From: Caulobacter segnis ATCC 21756
Lineage (GTDB): Bacteria; Pseudomonadota; Alphaproteobacteria; Caulobacterales; Caulobacteraceae
Direction: 5' to 3'
Length of the DNA stretch: 64,000 nt
NCBI RefSeq assembly: GCF_000092285.1
Contig: NC_014100.1
Coordinates: 2,914,001-2,978,000 of the forward strand
Below are positions 36,512-45,399 of the stretch, one piece after another. The stretch's first letter is position 1; each line of letters starts with the position of its first letter. The position numbers and the translations under genes were made by a program. The notes under the pieces were generated by a model. The model ran no database searches and had not been told where the DNA came from. It was given only the letters and a program-made list of their open reading frames with translations.

Positions 36512-37276
36512 ATGGAAAATGCCCAAACCACCGTCCAAGGCGATCCTGACGCCCCTCGCGGCGCGGCGCCGCGTATCCTGATCGTCGATGACGACCCCGG
36601 CATCCGAGACGTGGTGTCGGACTTCCTCAGCCGCCACGGCTATGCGGTGGAAACGGCGCAAGACGCCCGCACCATGGAGCAGGTCCTGGCCCGCGGCCCG
36701 ATCGATCTGATCGTGCTGGACGTCATGCTGCCCGGCGAAGACGGCCTGGCGATCTGCCGCCGCCTGTCCTCCGCCGCGGACGGTCCCGCCATCATCATGC
36801 TCTCGGCCATGGGCGAGGAAACCGACCGGATCGTCGGCCTCGAACTCGGCGCCGACGACTATCTGCCCAAGCCGTGCAACCCGCGCGAGCTGCTGGCCCG
36901 CGTCCGGGCCGTGCTGCGCCGACGTCAGGAGCCCCGCGTGGCCGACGACGCCATGGGCGCGGCCTGCGAGTTCGCCGGTTGGCGCCTGGATCTCGTCCGC
37001 CGCGAGCTGCGCTCGCCGCAGTCGGTGGTCGTGAACCTGTCCAGCGGGGAATTCTCGCTGCTTCGCGCCTTCGTCGAGCGGCCGCAGCGCGTCCTGACTC
37101 GTGACCAGCTGCTGGACCTCGCCCGGGGCCGCGACAGCGACGCCTACGACCGCGCCATCGACGTCCAGATCAGCCGGCTGCGGCGCAAGCTGGATGACGG
37201 CGGCGGCGGCGAGCTGATCCGCACGATCCGCAGCGAGGGCTACATGTTCACCGCCAAGGTCGTGCGCACCCCATGA
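36512..37276 (+). CDS. OmpR/PhoB-family response regulator
   Basis: 254 residues. Receiver domain: ILIVDDDPGIRDVV (acidic pair), LIVLDVMLPGEDGL (phospho-acceptor Asp about 70), LSAMGEETDR and LPKPCNPREL (Lys). The C-terminal winged helix includes LSSGEFSLLRAFVERPQRVLTRDQLLDLARG and AIDVQISRLRRKLDDGGG. It binds DNA after phosphorylation by the kinase encoded next, whose start overlaps its stop by four bases. Confidence 0.95.
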   Translation: MENAQTTVQGDPDAPRGAAPRILIVDDDPGIRDVVSDFLSRHGYAVETAQDARTMEQVLARGPIDLIVLDVMLPGEDGLAICRRLSSAADGPAIIMLSAMGEETDRIVGLELGADDYLPKPCNPRELLARVRAVLRRRQEPRVADDAMGAACEFAGWRLDLVRRELRSPQSVVVNLSSGEFSLLRAFVERPQRVLTRDQLLDLARGRDSDAYDRAIDVQISRLRRKLDDGGGGELIRTIRSEGYMFTAKVVRTP

Positions 37277-38697
37277 CGATGTTTCGGCGCGGCGCGCCGC
37301 TGTTCGTGCAGGCCCTGGGTCTGGTGATCGTCACGCTGGTGGCGGCCCAATTGATCGCGATCGCGGTCATCTTCAACCTGCCGCCGCCGCCGCCCGAGTT
37401 CTATCGCTCCGCCGAGATCGTTCGCGCGCTCAAGAGCGGCCAGTCCGTCCAGCCCCGCGACGGGCGACTGCTGGTGGTGAAGGAGCGCAGCGCGCTACGG
37501 TCCAACGGACCCGACAGCATCCGCCGCGCCGACTTCAAGGCCGGCATCGCGCGCGCGATTGGCGTTCCGGCTAATCGCGTCGAGCTGCAGATCGACAACG
37601 GTCCGCGCTTCTTCGTCCGCCGCACGCCGGTGAACCCGCCCAAGACGGCGGATGACGGCCGCCCTCCTCCGCCGAACGGCCGCCCTCCTCGAGAGCCGTT
37701 CGCGCGGGAGCCAGGCTCCGGCGGTCCCCCGGGATCTCGTGGCCAAGGCCGAGACGAACCGCTGATCTTCGGCGATTTCAAACTGGGCGTGCGTCAGAGC
37801 GACGGTCACTGGCTGGTGGTCGAACCCAAGCCCACGTTCCGCCTCGACAGCTGGCAGCAGCGGATCCTGCTGATCCTGTTGCTGTCGGTGATCGCCGTGA
37901 CGCCGCTGGCCTGGCTGTTCGCCCGTCGCCTGTCGCAACCGATCACCGCCTTCGCCGACGCCGCCGAGCGCCTGGGCAAGGACCCGCGCACGCCGCCCCT
38001 CAACCTGTCCGGTTCTACCGAGGTCGTCGCCGCGGCCTCGGCCTTCAACATGATGCAGGAGCGGCTGCGGCGTTACGTCGAGGACCGCACGGCCATGGTC
38101 GGCGCCATCGCCCACGACCTGCGCACGCCCCTCACGCGCCTCAAGTTCCGCATCGAGGCCGCGCCCGACGACATCCGTCCGAAGCTGGCCGCCGACATCG
38201 ACCAGATGGAGGCGATGATCGCCGCGACTCTCGGCTTCGTCCGCGACACCAACCGCCCGGCCGAGCGAACCAAGCTGGAACTCGCCTCGCTGCTGGAGAG
38301 CGTGATGGACGAGGCGGCGGAGACCGGCGGCGACGCCACGGTCGAGCGCGCCGAGAAGACGGTGATCGAGGGCGATCCGGTCGCGCTGAAGCGCCTGGTG
38401 CAGAACCTGATCGACAACGCCTTGAAATATGGCGGAGCCGCCCGCGGGCGGGTCTACGCCGAGGACGGCATGGCGATCATCGAAATCGATGACGACGGCC
38501 CAGGCGTGCCGCCGGCCGAATTGGAGCGGGTGTTCGAACCCTTCTATCGCGGCGAGCCCTCGCGAAACCGCGAAACCGGCGGCATGGGCTTGGGCCTGGC
38601 CGTCGTCCGGTCGCTGGCCCGCGCTCACGGCGGCGACGTCAACCTGGCCAATCGTCCGGACGGCGGCCTGCGGGCCAGCGTGCGCCTGCCCGCCTGA
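37273..38697 (+). CDS. EnvZ-like sensor histidine kinase
   Basis: 474 residues. Membrane helix near residues 12-36, a periplasmic sensor of about 160 residues with a strikingly Pro/Arg/Gly-rich stretch, a second helix (ILLILLLSVIAVTPLAWLFA), HAMP domain, then HisKA with AIAHDLRTPLTRL (phospho-His) and HATPase blocks NLIDNALKYG, DDDGPGVPP and GGMGLGLAVVRSLARAHGG. It phosphorylates the upstream regulator. The Pro/Arg-rich sensor and the Gly-rich EF-hand lipoprotein behind it hint at metal or envelope sensing, which is speculative. Confidence 0.94.
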   Translation: MTMFRRGAPLFVQALGLVIVTLVAAQLIAIAVIFNLPPPPPEFYRSAEIVRALKSGQSVQPRDGRLLVVKERSALRSNGPDSIRRADFKAGIARAIGVPANRVELQIDNGPRFFVRRTPVNPPKTADDGRPPPPNGRPPREPFAREPGSGGPPGSRGQGRDEPLIFGDFKLGVRQSDGHWLVVEPKPTFRLDSWQQRILLILLLSVIAVTPLAWLFARRLSQPITAFADAAERLGKDPRTPPLNLSGSTEVVAAASAFNMMQERLRRYVEDRTAMVGAIAHDLRTPLTRLKFRIEAAPDDIRPKLAADIDQMEAMIAATLGFVRDTNRPAERTKLELASLLESVMDEAAETGGDATVERAEKTVIEGDPVALKRLVQNLIDNALKYGGAARGRVYAEDGMAIIEIDDDGPGVPPAELERVFEPFYRGEPSRNRETGGMGLGLAVVRSLARAHGGDVNLANRPDGGLRASVRLPA

Positions 38698-38806
38698 AGC
38701 TTGCGAACGGCGCCTGATTGTTGCGCGCCCGCAAACTCGCCGCCCCTGCCTGACATTGCCCGGCAATCGGAAAGGTCTTCAAAGCTTGGCGATGGAGACC
38801 GCCTCG

Positions 38807-39577
38807 ATGACGCTTCGCGCCCTCACCCTGACCGCGATACTGGCCGCCACCCTGTCCGCCTGCGCCAGCGGCCCTCCCGAAGGCGGCCCCGGCGGCGGGC
38901 CAGACGGCCCTGACTTCGGACCACCCCGCCGTGGTGGCCCGGGCGGACCGGGCGGCGGGCCGCAGCTGTTCATCAGTCCGGCCGGCGAGCCTTTCCGCGC
39001 GCCGCCCGGCCAGCCCTATCCCGTCGCGACATGGTTCGCCGGCGCCGACGCCAACCATGACGGCGCGGTGAGCCGCGAAGAGTTCGTCGCGGACTCCCTG
39101 CGCTTCTTCGCGGTCGTCGACGCCGACCATGACGGCGTCATCGATGGCTTCGAGGTCTCGGCGTACGAGACCCGCATCGCGCCGGAGATCGTCGGCGGCG
39201 CCGCGCCGACGATGCGGCGTGGCCCGATGGGCCAGGGTCCGGGCGGCGGCGGCGGCGGCCCGCCTGGCGGTGGTCGTGGTCCCGGCGGCGACGGACCGAG
39301 CGGCGGGCGACGGAGCGGCGGCGCCAACATGCTGCAGGGGGCTTCCTTGTACGCGCTGATCGCCGAGCCCGAGCCCGTCATGGGCGCCGACGCCGACTTC
39401 AATCGGCGGATCACCCGGGACGAGGCGACCAAGGCCGCCAAGACGCGTTTCGCCTTGCTCGACCGAGACAAGGACGGCGTCTTGAAACTCGAGGAGCTTC
39501 CCAAGACCCCGGCCCAGCAGATGGCCGAAGGCGGCAAGGATCGCGGCAAGCGCGGCGGTCGACCACCTCGCCGGTAG
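38807..39577 (+). CDS. EF-hand lipoprotein with Gly/Pro-rich linkers
   Basis: 256 residues. Lipobox TLSACA puts it on the envelope. Calcium-binding loops: DANHDGAVSREE, DADHDGVIDGFE, a weaker DADFNRRITRDE, and DRDKDGVLKLEE. Between them are Gly/Pro-rich stretches that may act as flexible spacers. ATG 38807 is chosen for GGAGA 8 bases upstream; ATG 38792 is in frame. It lies about 110 bases behind the kinase and may be a target or partner of that system. Ends 1 base before the convergent DUF1345 gene. Confidence 0.85.
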   Translation: MTLRALTLTAILAATLSACASGPPEGGPGGGPDGPDFGPPRRGGPGGPGGGPQLFISPAGEPFRAPPGQPYPVATWFAGADANHDGAVSREEFVADSLRFFAVVDADHDGVIDGFEVSAYETRIAPEIVGGAAPTMRRGPMGQGPGGGGGGPPGGGRGPGGDGPSGGRRSGGANMLQGASLYALIAEPEPVMGADADFNRRITRDEATKAAKTRFALLDRDKDGVLKLEELPKTPAQQMAEGGKDRGKRGGRPPRR

Positions 39578-39578
39578 A

Positions 39579-40247
39579 CTAGCCTCCGACGAGGCTGGCG
39601 ATGATGTTGATGCCCAGAGCCAGGACCGCCGTGTTGTAGAAATAGGCGGCGGCGGCGTGGGCGGTCACCAGACGGCGGAGCTTCGAGGTCAGGATGTTGT
39701 TATCCGACACCTGGAAAGTCGCGCCGACGCTGAAGGCCAGATAGGCGAAGTCGAGGTAGCTGGTGGGCTGCTCGCCCGGAAACTGGATGCCTCCCTTGCC
39801 CTTCCCCGCGCCGAAATGGCGGTGAGCGTAGTGCAGGACGAACACGGTCTGCAGCACCAGCCAGGACAGGATCAGTGTGGCGCCGGCGCTGGCCACGATC
39901 AGGACCTTGGCGCCGCTCTGCGCGGCCTTCGCCACGATCATCGCATCGATCACCGCCCCCAGGCTGGCGACGATGGCGGCCAGGACGATCAGCATCAGCA
40001 CCGGCACGCCTTCGTCATAGCGGCTGGCGCGCGAGCGAAGTTCGGCCTCGTCGGACCGGATAAAAAGGCTCCACATCGTCAAGAGATAGACCATCGCGCC
40101 GCCATCCCAGGCCAGCAACAGCCGAGCTCCGCGCGGCGCGCCGAAATAGTTCGCCGTGATCCAGACGATGATCCCGGTCGCGAAGGCGGCCATCAGCCGC
40201 CAATGGGACATGGCTCGGGAAGGCGTCTGCTTGGTGTTGCGCGGCAT
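39579..40247 (-). CDS. DUF1345 integral membrane protein
   Basis: 222 residues and about five membrane spans (LMAAFATGIIVWITANYFG, VPVLMLIVLAAIVASLGAVIDAM, VLIVASAGATLILSWLVLQTVFVLHYAHRHFG). DUF1345 blocks YLDFAYLAFSVGATFQVSD and HAAAAYFYNTAVLALGINI are clear; the family is distantly ion-channel-like in topology. Function unknown. ATG 40247. Convergent with the EF-hand gene. Confidence 0.85.
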   Translation of the reverse strand: MPRNTKQTPSRAMSHWRLMAAFATGIIVWITANYFGAPRGARLLLAWDGGAMVYLLTMWSLFIRSDEAELRSRASRYDEGVPVLMLIVLAAIVASLGAVIDAMIVAKAAQSGAKVLIVASAGATLILSWLVLQTVFVLHYAHRHFGAGKGKGGIQFPGEQPTSYLDFAYLAFSVGATFQVSDNNILTSKLRRLVTAHAAAAYFYNTAVLALGINIIASLVGG

Positions 40248-40367
40248 TCTCAGGCGTCTCCTTGAGCGCGGACATTTCCGGATCCGGCGTAATTAGTGCG
40301 GCTTCATGGTGAACCGAAAGCGTGCTCGCTGGTTACTTCACCGGAACGCGCAGGAAACGACGCCAAA

Positions 40368-40535
40368 ATGACCGACCCAGACGCCCCGCCCCCGATCGAG
40401 CCCAAGCCGCCCGAGTACGAGCCCGGCGTCATCCCCGTCGAGGAGCCCCAGCCCTCGCCGCCGGTCGATCCTGGGGACGACCGTCCCTATGGCGCCGCGC
40501 CCTCGCTCGTACCGCCTGTGACCAGTCCCGACTAG
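40368..40535 (+). CDS. Proline-rich small protein (55 residues)
   Basis: MTDPDAPPPIEPKPPEYEPG is followed by similar Pro/Glu/Asp-rich sequence. It is acidic, disordered in character, without signal or membrane span. ATG 40368 has AGGAAA about 12 bases upstream. Nine bases separate it from the KGG-motif gene, and one strong terminator follows both, supporting a bicistronic unit. Function unknown. Confidence 0.6.
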   Translation: MTDPDAPPPIEPKPPEYEPGVIPVEEPQPSPPVDPGDDRPYGAAPSLVPPVTSPD

Positions 40536-40544
40536 GAGCCCCAG

Positions 40545-40751
40545 ATGGACACCGATAGCGAACGTCCCCGCGGTCGTCGCGGTTTCGCCGCCATGGACCC
40601 GGAACGCCGTCGCGAGATCGCCAGGAAAGGCGGAGCGAGCGTGCCGAGTGAAAAGCGCAGCTTCGCCAAGGATCGAGACCTGGCCGCCAACGCCGGTCGC
40701 AAGGGCGGGTCCTCCTCGCGCGGCGGCCGTCCCGGCGAGCGCGGGCTTTAG
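40545..40751 (+). CDS. KGG-motif general-stress-type small protein
   Basis: 68 residues with repeats RRGFAAMDPERRREIARKGG and RKGGSSSRGG. The RKGG motif and hydrophilic, glycine-rich make-up place it with GsiB/Con-10-like stress proteins. AGGAG lies directly upstream of ATG 40545. Such proteins are usually induced by desiccation or general stress; whether SigT controls it here is unproven. Confidence 0.8.
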   Translation: MDTDSERPRGRRGFAAMDPERRREIARKGGASVPSEKRSFAKDRDLAANAGRKGGSSSRGGRPGERGL

Positions 40752-40774
40752 GTGATCGAACCACGGTTCGAATG

Positions 40775-40809
40775 CGCCGGTTCCGAGTCTCTCGGAACCG
40801 GCGTTTTTT
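40775..40809 (+). terminator. Rho-independent terminator after the KGG gene
   Basis: CGCCGGTTCCGAG (40775-40787) pairs exactly with CTCGGAACCGGCG (40791-40803) around TCT, followed by six T. Also lies just downstream of the convergent egtBD gene. Confidence 0.95.
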
Positions 40810-40831
40810 CGTGCCTGCCTGAACGCGCCGA

Positions 40832-42994
40832 TTAGGCGGCCAGGATATAGACGGCGAAGGTGGGGTCGGCGCTGACCCAGCGGCGCGTCACGGTCCAACC
40901 CGCGCGACGCGCGATGGCTTCGAAAGCCTCCGGCCGATACTTGTACGAATTCTCGGTATGGATGGTCTCGCCGGCGGCGAAGCGGAAGCCGTGATCGCCG
41001 ACCATGACGATCTGATCGCGGATGCTCTCGAGATGCATCTCGATCCGGCTTTCGGCGGCGTTCCAGACCGCGCGGTGAGCGAAGGCGGCAGGGTCAAAGG
41101 TCCCGCCCAACTCGCGGTTGATGTGGACCAGCACGTTGCGATTGAACGCCGCCGTGACGCCCTGGGCGTCGTCATAGGCCGGGATCAGCACCGCGGGATC
41201 CTTGGCGACGTCGGCGCCGACGACGAACATGGCGTCCTCCCCCAGCAAGGCGCGCGCTTGGCGAAGCAAGGCCTCGGCCTCGTCCGGCGCGAAATTGCCG
41301 ATCGTTGAGCCGGGGAAAAAGCCGACCAGCGGACGCCCGCGCGCGCCCTCCGGCGGGGTCAAGGCTTGCGTGAAGTCTTCGACCAGAGGCGCAACGATCA
41401 GGTCGGGATAGTCCGCTCGCAGGCTCGCGGCGGCCTCGTCCAGGGCGGTCGGGCTGATGTCGATCGGCGCGTAGACGCTCACCTGAGGCGCGGCGTCCAG
41501 AAGGATGCGGGTCTTGGTGCTGGCGCCGCTGCCGAACTCCACCAGGGCCGCGCCATCGGGGATGCGAGCAGCGATTTCCGGCGCGATCTCGCGCAGCAGG
41601 GCCGTCTCGGTGCGGGTCAGATAGTATTCCGGCAGCGCGCAGATCTGCTCGAACAGGCGCGAGCCTTCCGCGTCGTAGAAGTATTTGGCCGGCAAGGTCT
41701 TGGGCGTCGCCGAAAGCCCGCCGATCACTTCGTCGAGGAAGGGGTTTCCAGGCGTCACCTCGGCCAGACGATCATCGTCCGCCAACCTCACGCCCGCGAA
41801 CATCCAGCGTCGGTCGGGGTGGAAGAAGTTGCGATAGGTCGCGCGCGAATGCGCGGGCGGCGTCGCTTCGCAGCCGCCTCGCAGCACCATCTGATTGACC
41901 ATGAACTTGCCGTTGTACTCGCCAAGCGCGCCAGCCCCCGGCTTGAAGCCCGGGTAGGCCGTGTAGGCGCTGGAGGTCCACTGCCAAGCCGAGCCGTAGA
42001 GCTGGCGCAGACCCATGTCGCCCGACGCCGTCGCGGCGGCCTCCCATTCGGCCTCGGTGGGAAGGCGACGTCCAGTCCAGGCGGCGAAGGCCGCGGCCTC
42101 ATAGTAGCTGACGTGAAGCACGGGCGCGGCCACATCCACAGGCCCGCGGCCGCGCAAGGTCATGGTGGTCCAGGTCCCGTCATCTTCCTGCCGCCAATAG
42201 GCCGGGGCGATCCAGCCCTCCGCCTGGGCGGTGCTCCAGCCCTCGGAGAGCCAGAGGTCGACGCGCTGGTAGCCGCCGGCCTCGATGAAGGCGATCCACT
42301 CCCCGTTCGTCACGAGACGGTCCGACAAGCGGAACGGCGCGACATAGACCCGATGCCGGGGTCGCTCGTTGTCGAATGCGAAGCCAGTCTTGTCGGCCCC
42401 GATCTCGACCAGCCCGCCCGCGTAACGGTGGAAGCGCTGCGGTCCAGGATCGGCGCGGCGGGCTTGACCGCCAGCGTGATAGGCGGGACTGAGCGGCGAC
42501 TGCGCGAACAGGTGCAGGATATCCATCAGGATCAGTTCCTGGTGCTGCTCCTCATGCGCCAGACCAAGGTCGAGGCGCTCTCTGATCTCTTCGGTCAGGG
42601 GCCCGTCCAGCAGACGCTCCATCGCCGCGTCGACGTGAGCGCGATACGCGCCGATCGCCTGGGCGGAGGGCCGCGTCAGCAAGCCCCTCTGGGGTCGAGG
42701 CTGCCGAGGTCCAACGGACTCGTAGTAGGAATTGAAAAGGTACCCGTAGTCCGGGTCATAGGCCGCGTAGCCCGGCAGGAACGGGGCCAGCAGGAAGGTC
42801 TCGAAGAACCAGGTGGTGTGGGCGCGATGCCACTTGGTGGGGCTGGCGTCGGGCATGGACTGGGCCGCCTGGTCCTCCGGGGACAACGGCGCGGCCAAGG
42901 TTTCGGTGCGTCGGCGGACACGACGGTAGCGCTCGAGCGCGGCGGCCGCCTCGACGTCGGCCAGATCGAGGACAGGCAGATCGTCGGGGGTCAT
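40832..42994 (-). CDS. EgtB-EgtD fusion: ergothioneine sulfoxide synthase joined to histidine N-alpha-trimethyltransferase
   Basis: 720 residues in one frame. Residues about 1-410 are EgtB: DinB-type helices with HRAHTTWFFE and LAHEEQHQEL (iron-binding His), then an FGE-like domain (LPTEAEWEAAA, WQWTSSAYTAYPGF, GGCEATPPAHSRATYRNFFHP). Residues about 415-720 are EgtD: KYFYDAEGSRLFEQICALPEYYLTRTE, VEFGSGASTKTR, GFFPGSTIGNF. EgtD trimethylates histidine to hercynine, which EgtB couples oxidatively to a thiol. These are normally separate genes, and the fungal Egt1 fusion has the reverse order. GAGGAG precedes ATG 42994. The junction includes GTGACG, which could once have been a separate egtD start. 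Confidence 0.88.
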   Translation of the reverse strand: MTPDDLPVLDLADVEAAAALERYRRVRRRTETLAAPLSPEDQAAQSMPDASPTKWHRAHTTWFFETFLLAPFLPGYAAYDPDYGYLFNSYYESVGPRQPRPQRGLLTRPSAQAIGAYRAHVDAAMERLLDGPLTEEIRERLDLGLAHEEQHQELILMDILHLFAQSPLSPAYHAGGQARRADPGPQRFHRYAGGLVEIGADKTGFAFDNERPRHRVYVAPFRLSDRLVTNGEWIAFIEAGGYQRVDLWLSEGWSTAQAEGWIAPAYWRQEDDGTWTTMTLRGRGPVDVAAPVLHVSYYEAAAFAAWTGRRLPTEAEWEAAATASGDMGLRQLYGSAWQWTSSAYTAYPGFKPGAGALGEYNGKFMVNQMVLRGGCEATPPAHSRATYRNFFHPDRRWMFAGVRLADDDRLAEVTPGNPFLDEVIGGLSATPKTLPAKYFYDAEGSRLFEQICALPEYYLTRTETALLREIAPEIAARIPDGAALVEFGSGASTKTRILLDAAPQVSVYAPIDISPTALDEAAASLRADYPDLIVAPLVEDFTQALTPPEGARGRPLVGFFPGSTIGNFAPDEAEALLRQARALLGEDAMFVVGADVAKDPAVLIPAYDDAQGVTAAFNRNVLVHINRELGGTFDPAAFAHRAVWNAAESRIEMHLESIRDQIVMVGDHGFRFAAGETIHTENSYKYRPEAFEAIARRAGWTVTRRWVSADPTFAVYILAA

Positions 42995-43100
42995 GGCGGC
43001 TCCTCGGGACGTGATAACGCTTGCCCATCCAGGCGACGACAACGCCCGCGAAACTTCGGCGTTCCAACCTGCGCTGGCAAGCCGCTCTGGCTCGCCCTGC

Positions 43101-43115
43101 TGACACATCGTGTCA
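43101..43115. promoter_or_regulatory. TGACAC-N3-GTGTCA palindrome upstream of egtBD
   Basis: TGACACATCGTGTCA lies about 107 bases before the egtBD start. Its arms are identical to those of the sites at 44020-44036 and 48107-48123, though the spacer is 3 rather than 5, so binding by the same TetR protein is less certain here. Confidence 0.45.
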
Positions 43116-43221
43116 GGACGCTCGTCGCAAGGCGCGACCATCGAAGGATAAAGAATTTTCTCGCGATCCTCGGAAGGGCGATGGAGGTCTCGCGCAAACG
43201 GCGACGTCCCTTCTACGTAAG

Positions 43222-43251
43222 GACACCGATCGCCCCTTACGATCGGGTGTC
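43222..43251. other. Inverted repeat in the egtBD-tetR gap
   Basis: GACACCGATCG (43222-43232) is mirrored by CGATCGGGTGTC (43240-43251) with one extra G. It lies 55 bases past the tetR stop without a T-run. The 311-base gap 42995-43305 otherwise contains only the palindrome at 43101 and the presumed egtBD promoter. It may end tetR transcripts or bind a regulator. Confidence 0.45.
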
Positions 43252-43305
43252 TGCCGGTCGGAGTTTGAGCAGCTTCGACCGGCCCCTTCCCCGCCCCCGA
43301 GACCC

Positions 43306-43929
43306 TCAGCCGCGTTCGGCTTGTCTCAGCAGCGTCTGGATCGACATCTGAAGGACTTCGGTGGCGTCACGCGGGCCAAGCTGCTGGTCCCGCCGCAGGC
43401 GACGCCAAGCGTCGAAACTCAGAAGCAGGTCGATGGCCTCGAAAAGATCGCGGTCGTCGGCCAGGCTGGCCGGCAGCTCACGCCTCAGGATGTCCCGCGC
43501 GCCCGCGACGAACTTGGCGTTGTCCAGAGCCAGAGTCGGGGACTGGTGGCGGTGGACCTCCGACGCGTGCTTGAAGGGCGCGATCCGTTCGTAGGCCCAT
43601 CCGCGACGCTCGACCAACTCAAGCACCCGCTCGCGCCAGCTGGTGGCCTTGAACGGCGTTTCGGCCAAGGCCAGCAGTTCGGCCTCGATGACGCCCGACA
43701 TCTCGCGATACAGGCTCTCCAGATCCTTGAAGTGCCGAAAGACAGTGCGCAGGCCGACATCCGCCCGCGCGGCGACCAGTTCGGCCGAGGGCGAAACATG
43801 ACCTTCGCGCACGAGATCCAGCATGGCTTGGACAATGCGGGCGCGACTGTCCTGTCCCCGGCGACGTCGGCCGTCAACGGACGGCTCGTCGGCATGCGAC
43901 TGAGAAAGAAGATAGCGCGCGCGGTCCAA
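43306..43929 (-). CDS. TetR-family regulator of the dehalogenase/sulfatase block
   Basis: About 207 residues. The HTH is at the N-terminus: GQDSRARIVQAMLDLVREGHVSPSAELVAARADVGLRTVFRHFKDLESLY. The C-terminal helices would bind an effector. The TTG at 43929 is chosen because AGGAGG lies 9 bases upstream; another TTG at 43935 is too close. Divergent from the haloalkane dehalogenase, with a TGACAC-N5-GTGTCA palindrome between, so it very probably represses both genes. The same palindrome before the sulfatase suggests a local regulon. Confidence 0.87.
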   Translation of the reverse strand: MDRARYLLSQSHADEPSVDGRRRRGQDSRARIVQAMLDLVREGHVSPSAELVAARADVGLRTVFRHFKDLESLYREMSGVIEAELLALAETPFKATSWRERVLELVERRGWAYERIAPFKHASEVHRHQSPTLALDNAKFVAGARDILRRELPASLADDRDLFEAIDLLLSFDAWRRLRRDQQLGPRDATEVLQMSIQTLLRQAERG

Positions 43930-44019
43930 GGCCAAGACCCTCCTTCCCCTTGCTTAGCCCCGGATGAAGGCGACCGCCACCGCCAACGGGCCTCTGGTTC
44001 TTGACAGCCAGCCAGATAA

Positions 44020-44036
44020 TGACACTCATTGTGTCA
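44020..44036. promoter_or_regulatory. Putative TetR operator between tetR and dehalogenase genes
   Basis: TGACACTCATTGTGTCA has perfect 6-bp arms around 5 bases. A TTGACA lies at 44001 on the plus strand, and the right arm itself forms TTGACA on the minus strand, so bound repressor would block both divergent promoters. Confidence 0.7.
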
Positions 44037-44065
44037 AAACACCGTTATGCGGAGGGAGAGACGCC

Positions 44066-44986
44066 GTGGACGTGCTGCGTACGCCGGACGAACGGTTCGA
44101 GGGGCTGACTGACTGGCCCTTCGCGCCTCGCTACACCCAGATCACCGATCCGGATGGAACCCGTCTGCGCCTCCATCATGTCGACGAGGGTCCTGGCGAT
44201 CAGCGCCCGATCCTGCTGATGCACGGCGAACCTTCCTGGGCCTATCTGTACCGCAAGATCATCGCCGATCTCGTGGCCAGAGGCCGCCGCGCGGTCGCTC
44301 CCGATCTCGTCGGCTTCGGGCGCTCAGACAAGCCCGCCTCGCGCGGCGACTACACCTACGAGCGCCACGTGGCCTGGATGAGCGACTGGCTCGTCCGCAA
44401 CGACCTCAAGGACATCGTCCTCTTCTGCCAGGACTGGGGCGGACTGATCGGCCTGCGCCTGGTGGCGGCTTTTCCGGAGCGTTTCGCGGCGGTGGTCGTG
44501 TCCAACACCGGCATGCCGGTCGGCCAGGGCAAGACAGAGGGCTTCGAGGCCTGGCTGAACTTCAGCCAGAACGTGCCCGAACTGCCGATCGGCTTCATTC
44601 TGAACGGCGGGACGTCGCGCGACCTCTCGGACGCCGAACGCGCCGCCTATGACGCGCCCTTCCCCGACGAAAGCTACAAGGAAGGCGCCCGACAGTTCCC
44701 GGCCCTGGTGCCGATCACGCCCGAGCACGCCTCGATCGCCGAAAACGAGGCGGCGTGGAAAGTGCTCGAACGCTTCGACAAGCCGTTCCTGACCGCCTTC
44801 TCGGACGCCGACCCGATCACGCGCGGCGGCGAGGCCATCTTCCAGGCGCGCGTGCCGGCGACCCAAAAGTCCAAGCACGTCACGCTGAAGGGCGGACACT
44901 TCATCCAGGAGGACGCTCCGGCCGAGATCGCCGCCCTGCTGGACGAGCTCGTCGCGTCCCTGCCACAGCCGGAGGCGGTGGCGTGA
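44066..44986 (+). CDS. Haloalkane dehalogenase (alpha/beta hydrolase, subfamily I type)
   Basis: 306 residues. The start [21 protein letters not shown] and [14 protein letters not shown] match HLD subfamily I enzymes. Nucleophile Asp123 lies in [14 protein letters not shown] with the halide-binding Trp124 next to it; the acid is probably Asp249 in [10 protein letters not shown] and the base His278 in KGGHFIQED. It hydrolyses carbon-halogen bonds to alcohol and halide in the cytosol. Start GTG 44066 with GGAGGGAGAG upstream. Its stop overlaps the DUF1330 gene (GTGA). The natural substrate is unknown; an epoxide or other ester cannot be excluded. Confidence 0.88.
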   Translation: MDVLRTPDERFEGLTDWPFAPRYTQITDPDGTRLRLHHVDEGPGDQRPILLMHGEPSWAYLYRKIIADLVARGRRAVAPDLVGFGRSDKPASRGDYTYERHVAWMSDWLVRNDLKDIVLFCQDWGGLIGLRLVAAFPERFAAVVVSNTGMPVGQGKTEGFEAWLNFSQNVPELPIGFILNGGTSRDLSDAERAAYDAPFPDESYKEGARQFPALVPITPEHASIAENEAAWKVLERFDKPFLTAFSDADPITRGGEAIFQARVPATQKSKHVTLKGGHFIQEDAPAEIAALLDELVASLPQPEAVA

Positions 44987-45399
44987 GGGTCGTCAACGCC
45001 GTTTTCCCCGAGCCCCCTCAGATCGCCGAATTCTTCGGCGCGCCGGAAGACGGGCCGTTCGTCATGGTCAACCTGCTGAAGTTCCACGAGAAGGCCCAGT
45101 ATCCGGACGGCTCCGACAGCCACCTTTCCGGCCGCGAGGCCTACGCCCGCTACGGCGAAGCGGTGCGGAAGCTCGTCGAAGGCCTGGGCGGGCGCATTCG
45201 CTACAGCGGCGCGGTCACCGGCCTGCTCTTGGGCGAGGTCGAAGAGCTTTGGGACGCGGTCGCCTTGGCCGAATACCCGACCCTGGCCGCGTTCCAGGCC
45301 ATGGCGATGTCGCCCGAGATGCACGCCATCGAACACCACCGCAAGGCGGGCTTGGCGGGTCAGCTGAACATCCGGACCCGGCCGGGACCGGGCTTCTAG
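44983..45399 (+). CDS. DUF1330 family protein
   Basis: 138 residues. [49 protein letters not shown] and the later [28 protein letters not shown] are the ferredoxin-like dimeric alpha/beta-barrel blocks of DUF1330. Translation is coupled to the dehalogenase through the GTGA overlap, so it may process or bind the dehalogenation product. Stops in CTAG shared with the convergent FGE gene. Biochemical role unknown. Confidence 0.85.
   Translation: MRVVNAVFPEPPQIAEFFGAPEDGPFVMVNLLKFHEKAQYPDGSDSHLSGREAYARYGEAVRKLVEGLGGRIRYSGAVTGLLLGEVEELWDAVALAEYPTLAAFQAMAMSPEMHAIEHHRKAGLAGQLNIRTRPGPGF

Noticed and set aside
40296..40368. SigT (GGAAC-N16-CGTT) promoter for the KGG stress gene
   Set aside because: The best match, GTGAAC followed by GGTT, departs from the consensus in both halves.
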